Assembly (NCBI GenBank): GCA_948146395.1
Contig: OX411544.1
Coordinates: forward strand, 89,005,132-89,069,131
Length of the DNA stretch: 64,000 bases
Origin: Fragum whitleyi
Lineage: Eukaryota > Mollusca > Bivalvia > Cardiida > Cardiidae
Reading direction: 5' to 3'
Below the pieces are notes generated by a model. That model did not search any database. It saw only the letters and a program-made list of their open reading frames with translations, and was not told the DNA's origin. Positions 12,030-24,174 of the stretch are shown here, in pieces. Position numbers and translations under genes: made by a program. The number at the start of each line of letters is the position of its first letter. The first letter of the stretch is position 1.

Positions 12030-12260
12030 GCGTAAAGTATCGATCCTAGTCAGACTTTGCGGATTGCGCAGACTGACTTGGGTCGACACTTTTCACAGTG
12101 TGCTTATTTTCGGAATCTAGAATTATCAATTTACCTTCCAGTGAAAGAACTTTTAAAATGCAACCCCTGGTTGACCTATGCTGGACCCAATCTCTTTTTC
12201 AAATATTGATTTTACAGAGTTCCGAGATGGTCCCTTTTCGCATGATGGGTCACATATAAT
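12030..12260 (+). repeat. dispersed repeat, copy 2 of 2
   Basis: Direct-orientation match to 420-650 with the same order of conserved blocks. Confidence 0.5.
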
Positions 12261-12438
12261 GTTTATTCTATTTATTTATATATTTTTTACAAAACCCAAT
12301 CAGAAAGAAATACACCATAAAGCACAGCCATTAAAATGACATTTCATCAATTGAATAATGAATAATTGCTTAAATAACTTGCTTTTAAGATGAAACTAGA
12401 AAAATACACAAAATACTGGCATATAATACGCCTATATA

Positions 12439-13373
12439 ACAAGAGGACCATTGGCCATAAAGAGATCACCTGAGGCATATACTCGTAGTTGTGAAAGATC
12501 GCAAAGTGTCAAAACTGCTATTCATGGCTGGCCCCAAAAGTCCAAGATATCAAAAAGACAAACATTCCAATTACATTTCAAGATAGTTGAGACAAATATG
12601 TTGCCTCATGAGTACTAAAAGATTTTCAAAGATTTTAAGAGGTGTCCTAGTTTTTTACCCTCTTTCAAACTCGTCTTAGATTTTAAGAAAAAACATTCTG
12701 ACAATATAATCAAATATATGTCTTCTAAACTTTCCTGATTTGACCCCATGACCTAATATTTTTTTTTTTTTTTTTTTTTTTACTCGAGGATAACACGATA
12801 AAGGGTCGAATGACTCTTATTTCCATCGTGGTCCTAACTCATTCCAGATCTTTTCCTGCACATAGAGAGAGAGGCAATGGTTTCTAACCACTGCTACCCA
12901 TTTCTACAGCTGGGTGGACTGGGGCCCTGTCTGTAAAGTGTCTTGCCCACTTACACTACCCGCCTCCGGTGGGGCTCGAACCCGCAACCATCAGGTTACG
13001 AGTCGAGCGCGCTAACCACTCGGCCAACGAGCCTTGACCCACTGAATCCATTTTTGAACTTAATGAGATTTCACGGAGACAAACATTCTGACCAAGTTTC
13101 AAGACATAAAGGCCAAAAATGTGGTCCCTAGAGTGCACACATGACCTTTCTAAGATTTGACCCCTTTACCCCATTTTTGCCCCACTTGACCAAATTCCGA
13201 ACTTAACCAAGATTTGATGAAGACAATCATTCTGACCAAGTTTCACGACATTTGGGCCAAAAATGTGGTCCCCAGAGTGCACACAAGATGTTGATGGACA
13301 ACCGGACGATGGACGCCGGACACAGCTAGATCACAATAGCCCACCATGAGCACTTCGTGCTCAGGTGAGCTAA
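12439..13373 (-). mobile_element. HINE-like element, 'AGCTCACCTGAGCAC' family, split by a SINE
   Basis: It starts ACAAG plus the imperfect palindrome GGACCATTGGCC. It ends with the hairpin GAGCACTTCGTGCTC followed by AGGTGAGCT. Tandem motif blocks (CATTCTGAC.A..TT.CA..ACAT) recur about 140-170 bp apart. A short GGACGATGGACGCCGGAC tract lies next to the terminal hairpin, as in the related copies at 37594 and 49275. A SINE is inserted at 12758-13035. Confidence 0.65.
12758..13035 (-). mobile_element. tRNA-derived SINE inserted in a HINE
   Basis: On the minus strand a tRNA head (GGCTCGTTGGCCGAGTGGTT ...) has A box TGGCCGAGTGG and B box GGTTCGAGCCC, with an anticodon-like CGT. A body with CCACCCAGCTGTAGAAATGG and a poly(A) tail (the T run at 12758-12781) follow. 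It belongs to the same class as 13503-13672. Confidence 0.8.
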
Positions 13374-13502
13374 AGTGGGTAGTCAAACGTCTATACAATT
13401 TTAAAACAGTAGTGAAACGTCCAAAAAGGAAATGTCTAAATTGTGAAACGTCTCTAGATGTTGTCATTCTTTTGTGGGGAATTCGAGAGACAGAGGAATC
13501 CC

Positions 13503-13672
13503 TTTTTTTTCGAAGCGTTTTCATCCACTGCTACCCATTTACAGCCAGGTGGACTGAAGCATTGAGTTTTAAGTTTCTTGCCCAATGAAACACCTCGCTA
13601 TCACCCGGACTCGAACCCCTGACCTTCGGATCAGGAGACCGGAGCTCTAACCACTGAGCTATCGATAGGCCA
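13503..13672 (-). mobile_element. tRNA-derived SINE, truncated
   Basis: On the minus strand a tRNA-like head (ATCGATAGCTCAGTGGTTAG) has B box GGTTCGAGTCC. It is followed by the shared body block CCACCTGGCTGTAAATGGG and a short A run (13503-13510). Confidence 0.7.
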
Positions 13673-13822
13673 AAACCCGGTGGGATCTGGTAGCCCGCTG
13701 TAGCATCGAAAGATCTAGGGGCAGCAATCCAGTCTATAGACTACAGCGATAGAGCCTTGACAATTCCCACAACCTCATTTTATTTTTTTTCATACAATAC
13801 ACTAAGTACGAATTATATATAA

Positions 13823-15794
13823 ACAAGTGCATGTCGGATTGCGATGCAATACAGGAGTCCCCCACCGGATAACAAAAAATCCTTTCTTATGATATATCTC
13901 CTACTTACTAGATCTATAACTGTATACAAAATTTGAAGTTGCTAGCACATTAGGTTTTGAACAAAATGTCCCAAACAAAAATATAAGAGTAAAAACAACC
14001 AATGGCAAAAGCTCCAAAAGTGGGCGGAGAAGAATGATTCTTGTACATGCCACTTGTCCTCAATGAGATCTATAAGTGTGCCAAGTTTGAAGTTGCTAGC
14101 ACTGATGGCTCAGGAGATATGGTCCGGACAAAAATACCAGGATAAAAAACTACAACGGACAATAACTAAAAAAGTGGATGTGGCAGAGTAACAGTTCTTG
14201 TGCATTATACTTCTTCTCAATGAGATCGACCAGTGTACAAAGTTTGAAGTTGCTAGGGCTTATGGTTTAGAAGATAAGTACGGGACAAAAATGTAAGGAT
14301 AGAAACAACAAAGGGCAATAACTTAAAAAGTGGACATGGCAGAGTGACAGTTCTTGTACATGACACTTGTCCCCAATGATATCTATAAGTGTAGCAAATT
14401 TGAAGATTCTAGCACTTATGGTTTAGAAGATATGTTCCGGACAAACATGTAAAGATAAAAACAACAAAGGGCAATAACTCAAAAAATGGGCGTGACAGAA
14501 TAAGTTCTTGAACATGACACTTGTCCTCAATGAGATCTATACGTGTACAAAGTTTAAAGTTGCTAGCACTTATGGTTTAGGAGATATGATCCCGACAAAA
14601 ATGTAAGGGTAAAAACAACAAAGGGCAATAACTCAAAAAGTGGGCGTGGCAGAATAACAGTTCTTGAACATGACACTTGTCCTCAATAAGATCTATAAGT
14701 GTACCAAGTTTGAAGTTGCTAGCACTTATAGTTTAGGAGATATGAACCAGACAAGAATGTAAGACTAAAAACAACAAAGGGCAATAACTCAAAAGTGGGC
14801 GTGGCAGAATAACAGTTCTTGAACATGAAACTTGTCCTCAATATGATCTACCAGTGTACAAAGTTTGAAAATTCTAGCACTTATAGTTTAGGAGTTATGA
14901 TCCAGACAAGAATGTAAGACTAAAAACAACAAAGGGCAATAACTGAAAAAAGAGGACATGGCAGAGTAACAGTTCTTGTACATGACACTTGCCCTCGATA
15001 ACATCTATCAGTGTACAAAGTTTGAAGTTGCTAGCACATATGGTTTAGAAGATATGATCCGGACAAAAATGTAAGGGTAAAAACAACAAAGGGCAATAAC
15101 TCAAAAAATGGGCGTGGAAGAATTACAGTTCTTGTACATGACACTTGTCCTCAATGATATCTATAAGTGTAGCAAATTTGAAGTTTCTAGCACTTATGGT
15201 TTAGAAGATATGTTCTGGACAAAAATGTAAGGGTAAAAACAACAAAGGGCAATAACTCAAAAAGTGGGCGTGGCAGAATAACAGTTCTTGAACATGACAC
15301 GTGTCCTTAATTAGATCTATAAGTGTACCAAATATGAAGTTGCTAGCACTTATACTTTTGGAGATATGATCCGGACAAGAATGTCAGGCTTAAATCAACA
15401 AAGGGCAATAACTCAAAGAATGGGTGTGGCAGAGTTATGTATCTTGTACATGACACTTCTCCTCAATGAGATCTATAAGTGTACAAAGTTTGAAGTTGCT
15501 AGCACACGTAGTTTAGGAGATATGTTCCGGACAAGAATGAAAGGGTAAAAACTACAAAGGCCAATCTCAAAAAGTTGGCGTGGCAGAGTAACGGTTCTTG
15601 AAAATGACACTTTTCCTCAATGAGATCTATAAGTGTACAAAGTTTGAAGTTGTTAGCACATATGGTTTAGAAGATATAGCCCGGACAAAAAAATGACGGA
15701 CAGACGGACGGGTGGACAGACAGATGGACGGACGGACAGATGGAATCGAGCAAACCTATAGTCCCCCAACCGGTAACCGTTGGGGGACTAATAA
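13823..15794 (-). mobile_element. pearl/HINE-like element with about 11 tandem repeats
   Basis: It starts ACAAG with a TGCAT...ATGCA hairpin. About eleven units of roughly 155 bp follow, marked by AAAGGGCAATAACTCAAAAA at about 14306, 14461, 14616, 14775, 14930, 15087, 15238, 15396 and 15552. A (GACG)n-like tract (15695-15740) is next. It ends in the hairpin AGTCCCCCAACC..GGTTACCG..TTGGGGGACT followed by AATAA. Without coding capacity. A second member, with other elements nested in it, is at 19084-22294. Confidence 0.75.
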
Positions 15795-15799
15795 AACTT

Positions 15800-16165
15800 A
15801 CAGTAAGATCCCCAATTTCAAAACAGCGCAAACTAGTTGCAAATTATACTCTGCTTTGCGCGAGTATACATGCAAAGAGGTATATAAACTTAATTTGTTC
15901 TCGAAAATTTGTACGGTTACCAATGCAGAAATTTATATATACTCAGAACAAGAAGTTAAGCGCCACAAGTTTTTAGACAGAAGATTTTTAAAGGCAGGGA
16001 GCCTGCATTAATTCAAAATAACAGAGATGTAAATATTGAGTTCCAATGTTGAAAATGGTATGTTGACTTAACAATTTCACAACAATACATGGGGGGTGAT
16101 AAATTTTATTGACTTTGTACCTTGAAATGTAAATGACGTATTTTCACCTTTTTTTAAAACATGAA
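15800..16165. other. no recognisable feature
   Basis: Spacer between the HINE and the Tc1 copy; nothing recognised. Confidence 0.4.
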
Positions 16166-16173
16166 AAACTATT

Positions 16174-17324
16174 GTCAAAGCCGACTTACGCTGTTGTCTA
16201 TGACACGAAACTTGGTTTTAGAAGTCAGATAACACAAATGCGATTAATTCCAGTCACATCTTAGTCAGTAGCGTGTGTAAGATCCGTGAGCATTGATCAC
16301 TGCGCGCACCCTCCTCGGCATGCCACGAATCAGCCTCTGGATGATGTGTTGAGGGATTTGCTGCCACTCCTGGGGCAGTGCTGCTTCTAACTCAACCACA
16401 TTTTGTACAAGAGGCTCTTTCCAGCGTATACGGCGCCCTAAAATGTCCCACAGGTGCTCGATGGGGTTAAGATCGGGACTACAAGCCGGCCATGGAATGG
16501 TGGTGATGGCTTCACGTTGCATAACGTCCGCCACTACTCTTGCGCTGTTGGGTCTGGCGTTATCATCCAAGTACACTGGTCTTGTTCGAAGAGGGTGATT
16601 GTCAAAATGTGGAATTACCACAGGAAAAAGGATGTTATCGCGATATTTCTCGCCAGTCAATGTTCCTGGAACTGTCACTAGGTCCAGTTTACAGTCGTAG
16701 GAGACACAACCCCATATCATAACGCAGCCACCGCCACCATATGTTGGTTGGACGTACATAGTGCAAATCGGGTGTTAGGTTGTCTCCAAACACGAATTCG
16801 GCCATCGGTGACATGCAACAACATCCTGCACTCATCTGACCAATGGATCCGACGCCATGATGCCAAGTTCCAACATGCCCTCGCTCTACACCATATTAGA
16901 CATTCATTGATGTGTCTTTGTTGTAACTTTGGACGTTTGAGGGGTCTTCGTGCCTTATAACCAGCCATAGAGACCCGTCTGTGTGTATTCCAGTTGTCCC
17001 TTAGTACAGGCGCACTGGTGAAGGGCAGACGTCTGATATGACGCAAAAGTGCTCTATCCTCTCCAATAGACGTTACTCTAGGGCGTCCAGATCTGACACG
17101 GTCCTTAACGTCGTTTGTCTGTGCGTGTTTTTGTACCAAACGTGTTATGACACTGTGGTGATACCCCAGCTGTCTGGCAATGGCTCTACAAGACATTCCA
17201 GAATCTCGCATTCAAATTATTCGCCATCTTTCATTTGTAGACAATCAACGCCTTGCCATGACTGAGTTTCAAATCGAAATGTAAACAATTGCACAAGCTA
17301 CACGACGTAAGTATCTCTGACAGA
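16174..17324 (-). mobile_element. dead Tc1-family DNA transposon
   Basis: A broken DD34E transposase lies between imperfect inverted sequences. GTCAAAGCCGACTTACG (from 16174) resembles the reverse complement of the sequence ending at 17324 (GTCAGAGATACTTACG). The inverted sequences are about 70% alike by eye and may be remnants of the terminal repeats. No TA target duplication was resolved. Confidence 0.6.
16265..17259 (-). pseudogene. Tc1 transposase, frameshifted and with internal stops
   Basis: This is the cut-and-paste transposase of a Tc1-like element. Conceptual translation from the ATG at 17259 reaches two in-frame TGA codons before the paired helix-turn-helix region (SGMSCRAIARQLGYHHSVI). 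The first open stretch (17211-16717) holds WRRIHWSDECR with the first catalytic aspartate. A frameshift in the 16717-16759 overlap moves to the second stretch (16759-16265). That stretch has VMIWGCVS, YLDDNARPN with the second aspartate and SPDLNPIEHLWD with the glutamate. Exactly 34 residues separate the second D from E, the Tc1 signature. Stops plus the frameshift make it inactive in cis. Confidence 0.95.
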
Positions 17325-17329
17325 AAAGC

Positions 17330-17880
17330 TGATTTTCCACTTTGCACGAGCCCTGGCTTTACAGTCATTGCACGAGACTTGCTGAATATGCACGTGCATC
17401 CGAAACGTTTTTAATGAATAGCTACAAGGTTGTTCTAACCGTTTGACAACATAGATACGTTATTAAAGTTTTCGCTAGAAATTTTATTAACTTAAAACTT
17501 AGTGGCGCTTAACTTTATGTTCTGAGTATATATTGCTGCTGAACCATATTCCGCTGAAGATTATAAAAGTAAGAATCACATGTTTTTAGAATTAGTTTTT
17601 TGTAAAATTCGATTCCACTAAGAATGTGGCATTTCTTGTTGGTTATTCTGTTTGCATGTGAACAGTAATTTAACGAAAAGCTCGTGTATACTTTGACTTT
17701 TCTACAGAAATTGTTTCCGTCAGAATATGGGTCTATCAATTCAGAAAATAGTAAATACTGTTTATGGCGAGTCGAAAAGTGGTTGGCCCCTAAATGACGT
17801 CACGACGTCAAATCATCGATCTTCAAATTCCTTTATATTGCGTGTTCGTTAACGACTGCACTTTAAAGATGAATCAGACT
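17330..17880. other. no recognisable feature
   Basis: Nothing recognised apart from a GACGTCACGACGTCA block at about 17795. Confidence 0.35.
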
Positions 17881-17884
17881 CAGA

Positions 17885-18525
17885 AATAATTGTGAGGGCC
17901 ACTCAAGGATCATTCCTGTGAAGTTTGGCTAAAACCAATCCACGAGTTTCTAATGATTTTTAAAGAAAAAGTCTACGACCTAACACAACACGCACAGACA
18001 GACGGACGCACGGTGGACATAGCGCCATGACAATAGCCCCAGTGACCTTTGGACAGTGGAGCTTATAAAAATTAGCCCCGCCCTACCACACACATATTTG
18101 GGGGTTTATCCAAATTTCTTAAACAAGTTTTGGAAGGAATCACCCATAGTGACCTTTGGACAGTTGAGCTTATAAAAATAAGCCCCGCCCTACCACACAC
18201 ATATTTGGGGGTTTATCCAAATCTCTTAAACAAGTTTTGGAAGGAGTCACCCAAGAATCATTCATATCAAGTATCGTTGAAATCGGGCCATTGGTTTTGT
18301 GGAGAAGAGTCTTAAAGATTTTATAATGAGAATAAGTCCTGCCCTGCCATATCCATATTTGGGGGAGGGGGGTCTTTTTTTGAACAACTTTGAAGAGGGT
18401 CACCCATGGAACATTTCATCCAAGTTTAGCCAAAATCTACCAATCGGTAAAGGAGGAGATGTTTGAAGAAACGTTAATTCGCAAATGGACGCACACACGA
18501 TGTACACTCCGCAAGGAGAGCTAAT
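17885..18525 (-). mobile_element. HINE fragments, 'AGCTCCACTG' family, with a local tandem duplication
   Basis: It contains the family's end block (GCGCCATGACAATAGCCCCA, then GTGGAGCT at about 18055) and a second end (AAGGAGAGCT) near 18520. Between them a ~107-bp unit running from GTGACCTTTGGACAG to GGAATCACCCA occurs twice in tandem (about 18041-18147 and 18148-18254). The order suggests one copy inserted in, or duplicated within, another. Confidence 0.55.
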
Positions 18526-18599
18526 GATGTGTTTCCCATGGTGAGGTCTAATTTTCATCATTACTACAAATTAAATGTTTGTTTGAGTGGGGTTTTACA

Positions 18600-18842
18600 A
18601 AAATCTTTCAGTTATATGGCGGCAGCCAGAGTACATAACAATGGATTCCTGGTATTTCTCACACCAGTACTACCATCACATCCTTTCCTTACCGCCATCT
18701 GCTATCTCACAAAGGTCTATGATTAACAACCAATTGGCGAGAGACAAATAGTCGGAAAGGATAAGTGCCGCCGTCGGAGATCGAACCAGGGACCTCTAGA
18801 ATTAGAGTCTGTCGCTAAACTGTGCTATCACGGCGGCTACTA
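18600..18842 (-). mobile_element. tRNA-derived SINE
   Basis: Minus-strand copy of the SINE at 1243. The head ends at 18842 (GCCGCCGTGATAGCACAGTT), with B box GGTTCGATCTCC, body TTTCCGAC..TTTGTCTCTC, and a 3' part with GCCGCCATATAACTGAAAGA. Confidence 0.8.
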
Positions 18843-19433
18843 CAAATTAAACAACACAAGTATCATTCATCTATTTCATTTACATTTCTTAATGCCTATC
18901 TATTTCCAATACCTTGAAACTGAAGCTTGGATGAAGCATAAATGACAAGTTTTAGAATTACACTGGCGATAAATTATTAAACAATAAATCCTTTAACAGA
19001 ATTGTATGAAAAGAAATGATGTAAAATCTTAGCATAAATACACGTAGTCAAAATAATTTAACATGTGAGAAATGCAATGTAAAACAAGTGCATGTCGTAT
19101 TGCGATGCAATACAGGAGTCCCCCTCCGGATAACAAAAAATCCTTTCTTATAATATATCTCCTACTTACTAGATCTTTACCTGTATACAAAATTTGAAGT
19201 TGCTAGCACATTAGGTTTTGAACAAAATGTCCCAAACAAAAATGTAAGAGTAAAAACAACCAATGACAAAAACTCCAAAAGTGGGCGGAGAAGAATGATT
19301 CGTGTACATGCCACTTGTCCTCAATGAGATCTATAAGTATACCAAATTTGAAGTTGCTAGCACTGATGGCTCAGGAGATATGGTCCGGACAAAAATGTCA
19401 GGATAAAAAACAACAATAACTAAACAAGAGGAC

Positions 19434-21611
19434 CATGATGGTCCTATATCGCTCACCTGAGTATGTGACTCATACCTTGTCAACCATGTTATGAAAACCA
19501 GAACTAGAAAGCCATGAATGGCTTGTGTCGCTCCACAGGCTTGAATTTCTTGTAATAGCAAATCTAGGTTTTGACTAGATTATTAGATATTTTGGGTTCT
19601 ACTGATGTTGAAATGATTTTCAAAGTTTCCACTATTATAACATATAGAGAAATGACCTCCGCCCATAAAAGACATTTTTTTTCATCAAATCACAATAATT
19701 TTTGGCTGCATGATAATAGATCATCCAATGATCATACTTATGAAGTTTGATTGAAATCCATCATTTACATTCTGAGAAAATGATTTTCAAAGTTTCCACT
19801 ATATAACATATAGAGAAATGACCTCCGTCCATAAAATACATATTTTTCATCCGATCACAATAATCTTTAGTAGACTGATAAAGGATCACCCAAGAATCAT
19901 TCATGTAAAATTTGTTTGATATCGATCTGTTAGATTCTGAGAAAATGATTTTCAAAGTTTCCACTATATAACATATAGAGAAATGACCTCCGCCCATAAA
20001 ATGCATATTTTTCATCCGATCACATAAATTGTTGGTAGACTGATAAAGGGTCACCATAGGATCTTTCATGTAAAATTTGGTTGATATCTATAAGTTAGAT
20101 TCTGAGAAAATGATTTTCAAAGTTTCCACTATATAATATATAGAGAAATGACCTCCGCCCGTAAAATACATATTTTTCATCTGATCACAATAATTTTTTG
20201 TAGACTGATCAAGGGTCACCCAAGGATCATTGATGTAAAATTTAATTGGTATCCATCAATTAGAACCTGAGAAAAGTCACTTTTTACCATATTTGGAAAT
20301 TAGCCACGCCCATTAAATCCATGTTTTTCATTGGATCGAAATTTCTTGAACAACTTTGAAAGAGGGTCACCCAAGGATCATTCCTGTGAAGTTTGGTTGA
20401 AATCCATCCAGTAGTTTCTGAGGTGAAGATTTTTAAAGAAAAAGTTTACAACCGCACGCACGGACGGACGCACGACGGACACAACGCCATGACAATAGCC
20501 CCAGTGGCTTTCAGCCAGTGGAGCTAAAAACCAGTTTGATGAACATTAAGTTGGTTAAAATTCGTCCTATTGCAACTTGATTTTTTTTAAGTTTCGTAAA
20601 TTTTCAACTTTTTTCTTATCATGGCTTATTCTTTGACAACTTTTGAAGACCTTCACCCAAGGAACATCCCTGCCAAGTTTCAGCTTGATTGGCCCAGTGG
20701 TCTAGGAGGAGGAGAAATTTTTCTAAGATTTTCAGCCATTTTTCAGACTTTCCGTAACCACAATAAACTAGAGCTTTAGATGAAATTAAATTCTTTCAAC
20801 AACTTTTGAAAACCTTCACCAAAGGAACATCCCTGCCAGGTTTCAGCTTGATTGGCCCAGTGGTTTAGGAGGAGAAGATTTTTTTCTAATATTTTCAGCT
20901 ATTTTTGACAATTTTTCAGACTTTCCATTACCATGGAAACTAGATCTTTTGATGAAATTAAATTCTTTTAACAAATTTTGAAGACCTTCACCCAAGGCAC
21001 ATCCCTGCCAAGTTTCGGCTTGATTGGCCCAGTGGTTTAGGAGGAGAAGAATTATTTCTAATATTTTCAGCTTTTTTTGGCCATTTTTCAGATTTTCCAT
21101 TACCGTGGAAACTAGAGTTTATGATGATATTAAATTCTTTTAACAACTTTTGAAGACCTTCACCCAAGGAACATCCCTTCACAGTTTCAGCTTGATTGGC
21201 CCAGTAATTAAGGAGGAGAAGAATTTTTTCTAATATTTTCAGCCATTTTTGGCCATTTTTCAGACTTTCCGTTACCATGGAAACTAGAGTTTTTGATGAA
21301 ATTAAATTCTTATATTAACTTTTGAAAACCTTCACCCAAGGAACATCCCTGCCAAGTTTCAGCCCAGTGGTTTAGGAGGAGAAGAATTTTTTCTAAGATT
21401 TTCGGCCATTTTGGGCTATTATGTAACCATGGAAACTAGAGTTTATGATGATATTAAATTCTTTTAACAACTTTTGAAGACCTTCACCCAAGGAACATCC
21501 CTGCCAAGTATCAGCTTGATTGGCCCAGTGGTTTAGGAGGAGAAGAGGTTTAAAGAAATTGTTGACGGACGGCGGACGGACGACGGATAGTGAGTGATCA
21601 CAGGTGAGCTA
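19434..21611 (-). mobile_element. HINE-like element, second nesting level, with ~170-bp repeats
   Basis: It starts ACAAGAGGACCATGATGGTCC (hairpin GGACCATGATGGTCC) followed by TATATCGCTCACCTG. It ends GACGGACGGCGGACGG...ATCACAGGTGAGCT. Six tandem units of 150-174 bp, marked by CTTCACCCAAGGAACATCC, lie at about 20652, 20814, 20988, 21162, 21331 and 21481. It sits in an A run of the outer element. The undisturbed version of the site is visible in the other copy at about 14157-14185. Confidence 0.75.
19502..20528 (-). mobile_element. HINE-like element, third nesting level ('AGCTCCACTGG' family)
   Basis: AACTAG plus hairpin AAGCCATGAATGGCTT starts it. Four or five ~165-bp units (CTGAGAAAATGATTTTCAAA at about 19771, 19937 and 20103) follow. 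GGACGGACGC and TGGCTTTCAGCCAGTGGAGCT close it. AAAACCAG is present on both sides (before 19502 and after 20523). Confidence 0.75.
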
Positions 21612-22299
21612 AAAAGTGGATGTGGCAGAGTAACAGTTCTTGTGCATTACACTTTGTCTCAATGAGATCGACCAATGTACAAAGTTTGAAGTTGCTAGGG
21701 CTTACGGTTTAGAAGATAAGTACGGGACAAAAATGTAAGGATAGAAACAACAAAGGGCAATAACTCAAAAAGTGGACATGGCAGAGTGACAGTTGTTGTA
21801 CATGACACTTGTCCTCAATAAGATCTATAAGTGTACCAAGCTTGAAGTTGCTAGCATTTATAGTTTAGGAGATATGATCTGGACAAGAATGTAAGGCTTA
21901 AAACAACAAAGGGCAATAACTCAAAAAGTGGGTGTGGCAGAGTTATGGATCTTGAACACGACACTTCTCCTCAATGAGATCTATAAGTGAACAAAGTTTG
22001 AAGTTGCTAGCACACATAATTTGGAGATATGTTCCGGACAAGAATGTAAGGGTAAAAACAACAAAGGGCAAAAACTAAAAAAGTGGGCGTGGCAGAATAA
22101 CAGTTCTTGAACATGACACTTCTCCTCAATGAGATCTATAAGTGTACCAAGTTTGAAGTTGCTAGCACATATGGTTTAGGAGATATGATCCGGACAAAAG
22201 TGTGACGCACAGACGGACGGATGGACGGACAGACAGACAGACGGAATTGAGCAAACCTATAGTCCCCCAACTGGTAACCGGTGGGGGACTAATAAGTTA

Positions 22300-22845
22300 A
22301 TATTGAGAGAAAATTCTTTTTTTTTTACCCTTAAACCAGGGTTTTGGCCCTTAAAATCCAAAAATATCCTTTTATGTTCCCTTAAATTTTCTATCTGAAA
22401 GTCATTTTGACCCCTAAAATTATCAAAATATCATCTTTATACTACTGAAAATTGAAAAGCTAGCATGAGCCTCACTTTCCCAAATGTTTATTGAATATTC
22501 TTCAGGGTCATTGTTTGCCCTTTGGAGGAATAATTACTAAAAGAGAAATTTATTTTTTAACTCTTTATTTCTAGCACTTGAAAAGAACCTGAGACAGGCA
22601 AATTTGTTGAATAGGATGTCCCCTGCCGAAAATATTTGTTTGTCAATGGAGTATACCTAACTTAGGGACAGTTTATTTTCTATTTAAATAAATCAAGGAC
22701 AAGCATTTTCAACATTTAGATATTGTTAGATGTTATAATGAAGATCAATGATACATAATATGCTAATGTATATATTTTTCATTTCAAGTTAATCAGATTT
22801 GGCTCGGAAGATTACTCTACAGAGCCTTCACATATATAGTTCATC
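22300..22845. other. no recognisable feature
   Basis: A T run at 22317-22326 and AT-rich sequence; nothing else recognised. Confidence 0.4.
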
Positions 22846-22849
22846 AAAC

Positions 22850-23412
22850 TTTCTCTGAATTGGCTTCACCAATCAGGGGCAGTAACTCTAAAGAGACTAG
22901 TCGAACCGGATAACCCAATTATATGCACTTCTCCTCTTTGTAGTGAAGCTTTCAAGAAGTTTCATTGAAATCCAGCAAATTGTTTCCAAAAGATAGTCTT
23001 TAAACTGATATTACTCTGAATGTATATGGCTTCACCAATCAGGGGCAGTAACTCTAAATTGAATAGTCGAACCGAGTTACCCTGACAATATACGCGTCTC
23101 CTCTTTGTAGTGAAGATTTCCACAAAGTTTCATTGAAATCAAGTCAAAAGATTTCAAGAAATAGCGCGGAAACCAACATTACTCTATTTGTATAAGCTTC
23201 ACCAATCACGGAAAGTAACCCTGAATTTAATAGTCCAGCTGGATAACCCCGACGATATACTGATCTCCTATTTGTAGTGAAGCTTTCCACAAAGATTCAT
23301 TGAAATCAAGTAAATGGTTTCCAAGAAATAGCGGCGAAACGAAATACAGACGGACAGACGGACGGCAGGCAGTCAACGCAAATACAATGACTTTATTGGC
23401 AGAGGATTAACA
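22850..23412. repeat. tandem repeat of ~169 bp with GACG tract (HINE-like)
   Basis: Three units are marked by TCACCAATCAGGGGCAGTAA at about 22867, 23034 and 23202 (diverged). They end in ACAGACGGACAGACGGACGG (23343-23362). Repeat length and flanking microsatellite match the HINE-like elements, but no terminal hairpin was seen. Confidence 0.55.
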
Positions 23413-23667
23413 GGTAATCTTGCTTTTGACCAGCAATTTAACATTTTTTTTACAAATTCATAACAAAGGACCATAAAATGGAACAGGTTCACTCAGGTCT
23501 CATGGAAGTGTTTAACATTCAAATGACCAACAAAATGAAATCTGGGGGTAAAAATGATTTTTAAAGGGTCAAAACAACATAAAGACTATATCTTTAGTAT
23601 AGAATGTTTCAGCTTTAAGTGGCAGTCAACTATATTTTGCAAAGATATGGTGTACGCAAAAAATATT

Positions 23668-23707
23668 TTTTTTTTTTTTTTCGAGAGGGGGGGGGGGGGG
23701 GGGGGGC
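23668..23707 (+). repeat. T run followed by G run
   Basis: A run of about 16 T, then CGAGA, then an uninterrupted run of about 19 G. Long dG runs are rare and can form quadruplexes, but they are also prone to assembly error. Confidence 0.7.
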
Positions 23708-24174
23708 TGTATAGTCATGAGGCAGAAACTAGATTACCAGTAAAAAATTTCTACTAAAGGATGGAGTTAAGAATGGAGAAGACAAAAATTGAATGGCTGT
23801 GTAATGTAAATGCCATATGAGCCTGTTCTTGAGATTTCCAACGATTTAACACATGTGCAAAGCAAAGACTCTGACCAGCCTGTTCATTCGCACAGTCAGA
23901 CTGTCTAACCAGGGTCTTCACTATGCCCTTGGTATATATACAAGGTTTCAAAGTATCTGTAGACAATCAGGTAACTCAATATTTGCAGTCTGGGCCTCTC
24001 AGTGTTTACACGGCACTAACATTTCAAATTGACAGAGATGTCACATACAGGCTCATATAGATTTGTAAAGCAATGAAATTGAAAAGGGATATTTTAAGGG
24101 TTCAGCACAAAACTATATATCATTGACTCAATGCCAAACAGTTGTTACTGCCTATAAAAATAAATACAGTCAAA

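Larger units (their letters stand above)
19084..22294 (-). mobile_element. HINE-like element (second copy of the 13823 family) with nested insertions
   Basis: The left end (19084-19433) and right part (21611-22294) are collinear with 13823-14165 and the tandem-repeat and terminal part of the copy at 13823-15794. They include the ~155-bp repeats, the (GACG)n tract (22205-22240) and the AGTCCCCCAACTGG/GGTGGGGGACT hairpin end. The middle is filled by two further elements. Confidence 0.75.

Noticed and set aside
12943..13138. Overlapping ORFs on both strands (TTRLRWGSNPQPSGYESSAL type)
   Set aside because: Typical translation of a SINE tRNA head with its B box; no gene.
13823..15794. CRISPR-like or satellite array because of regular ~155-bp repeats
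   Set aside because: Units are contiguous with no spacers, in a eukaryotic context, and bounded by HINE-type hairpins; a tandem array inside a mobile element explains it.
19761..21278. Repetitive ORFs of 85-102 aa
   Set aside because: They are the ~165-174-bp HINE tandem units read through; internal protein repeats follow the DNA period.
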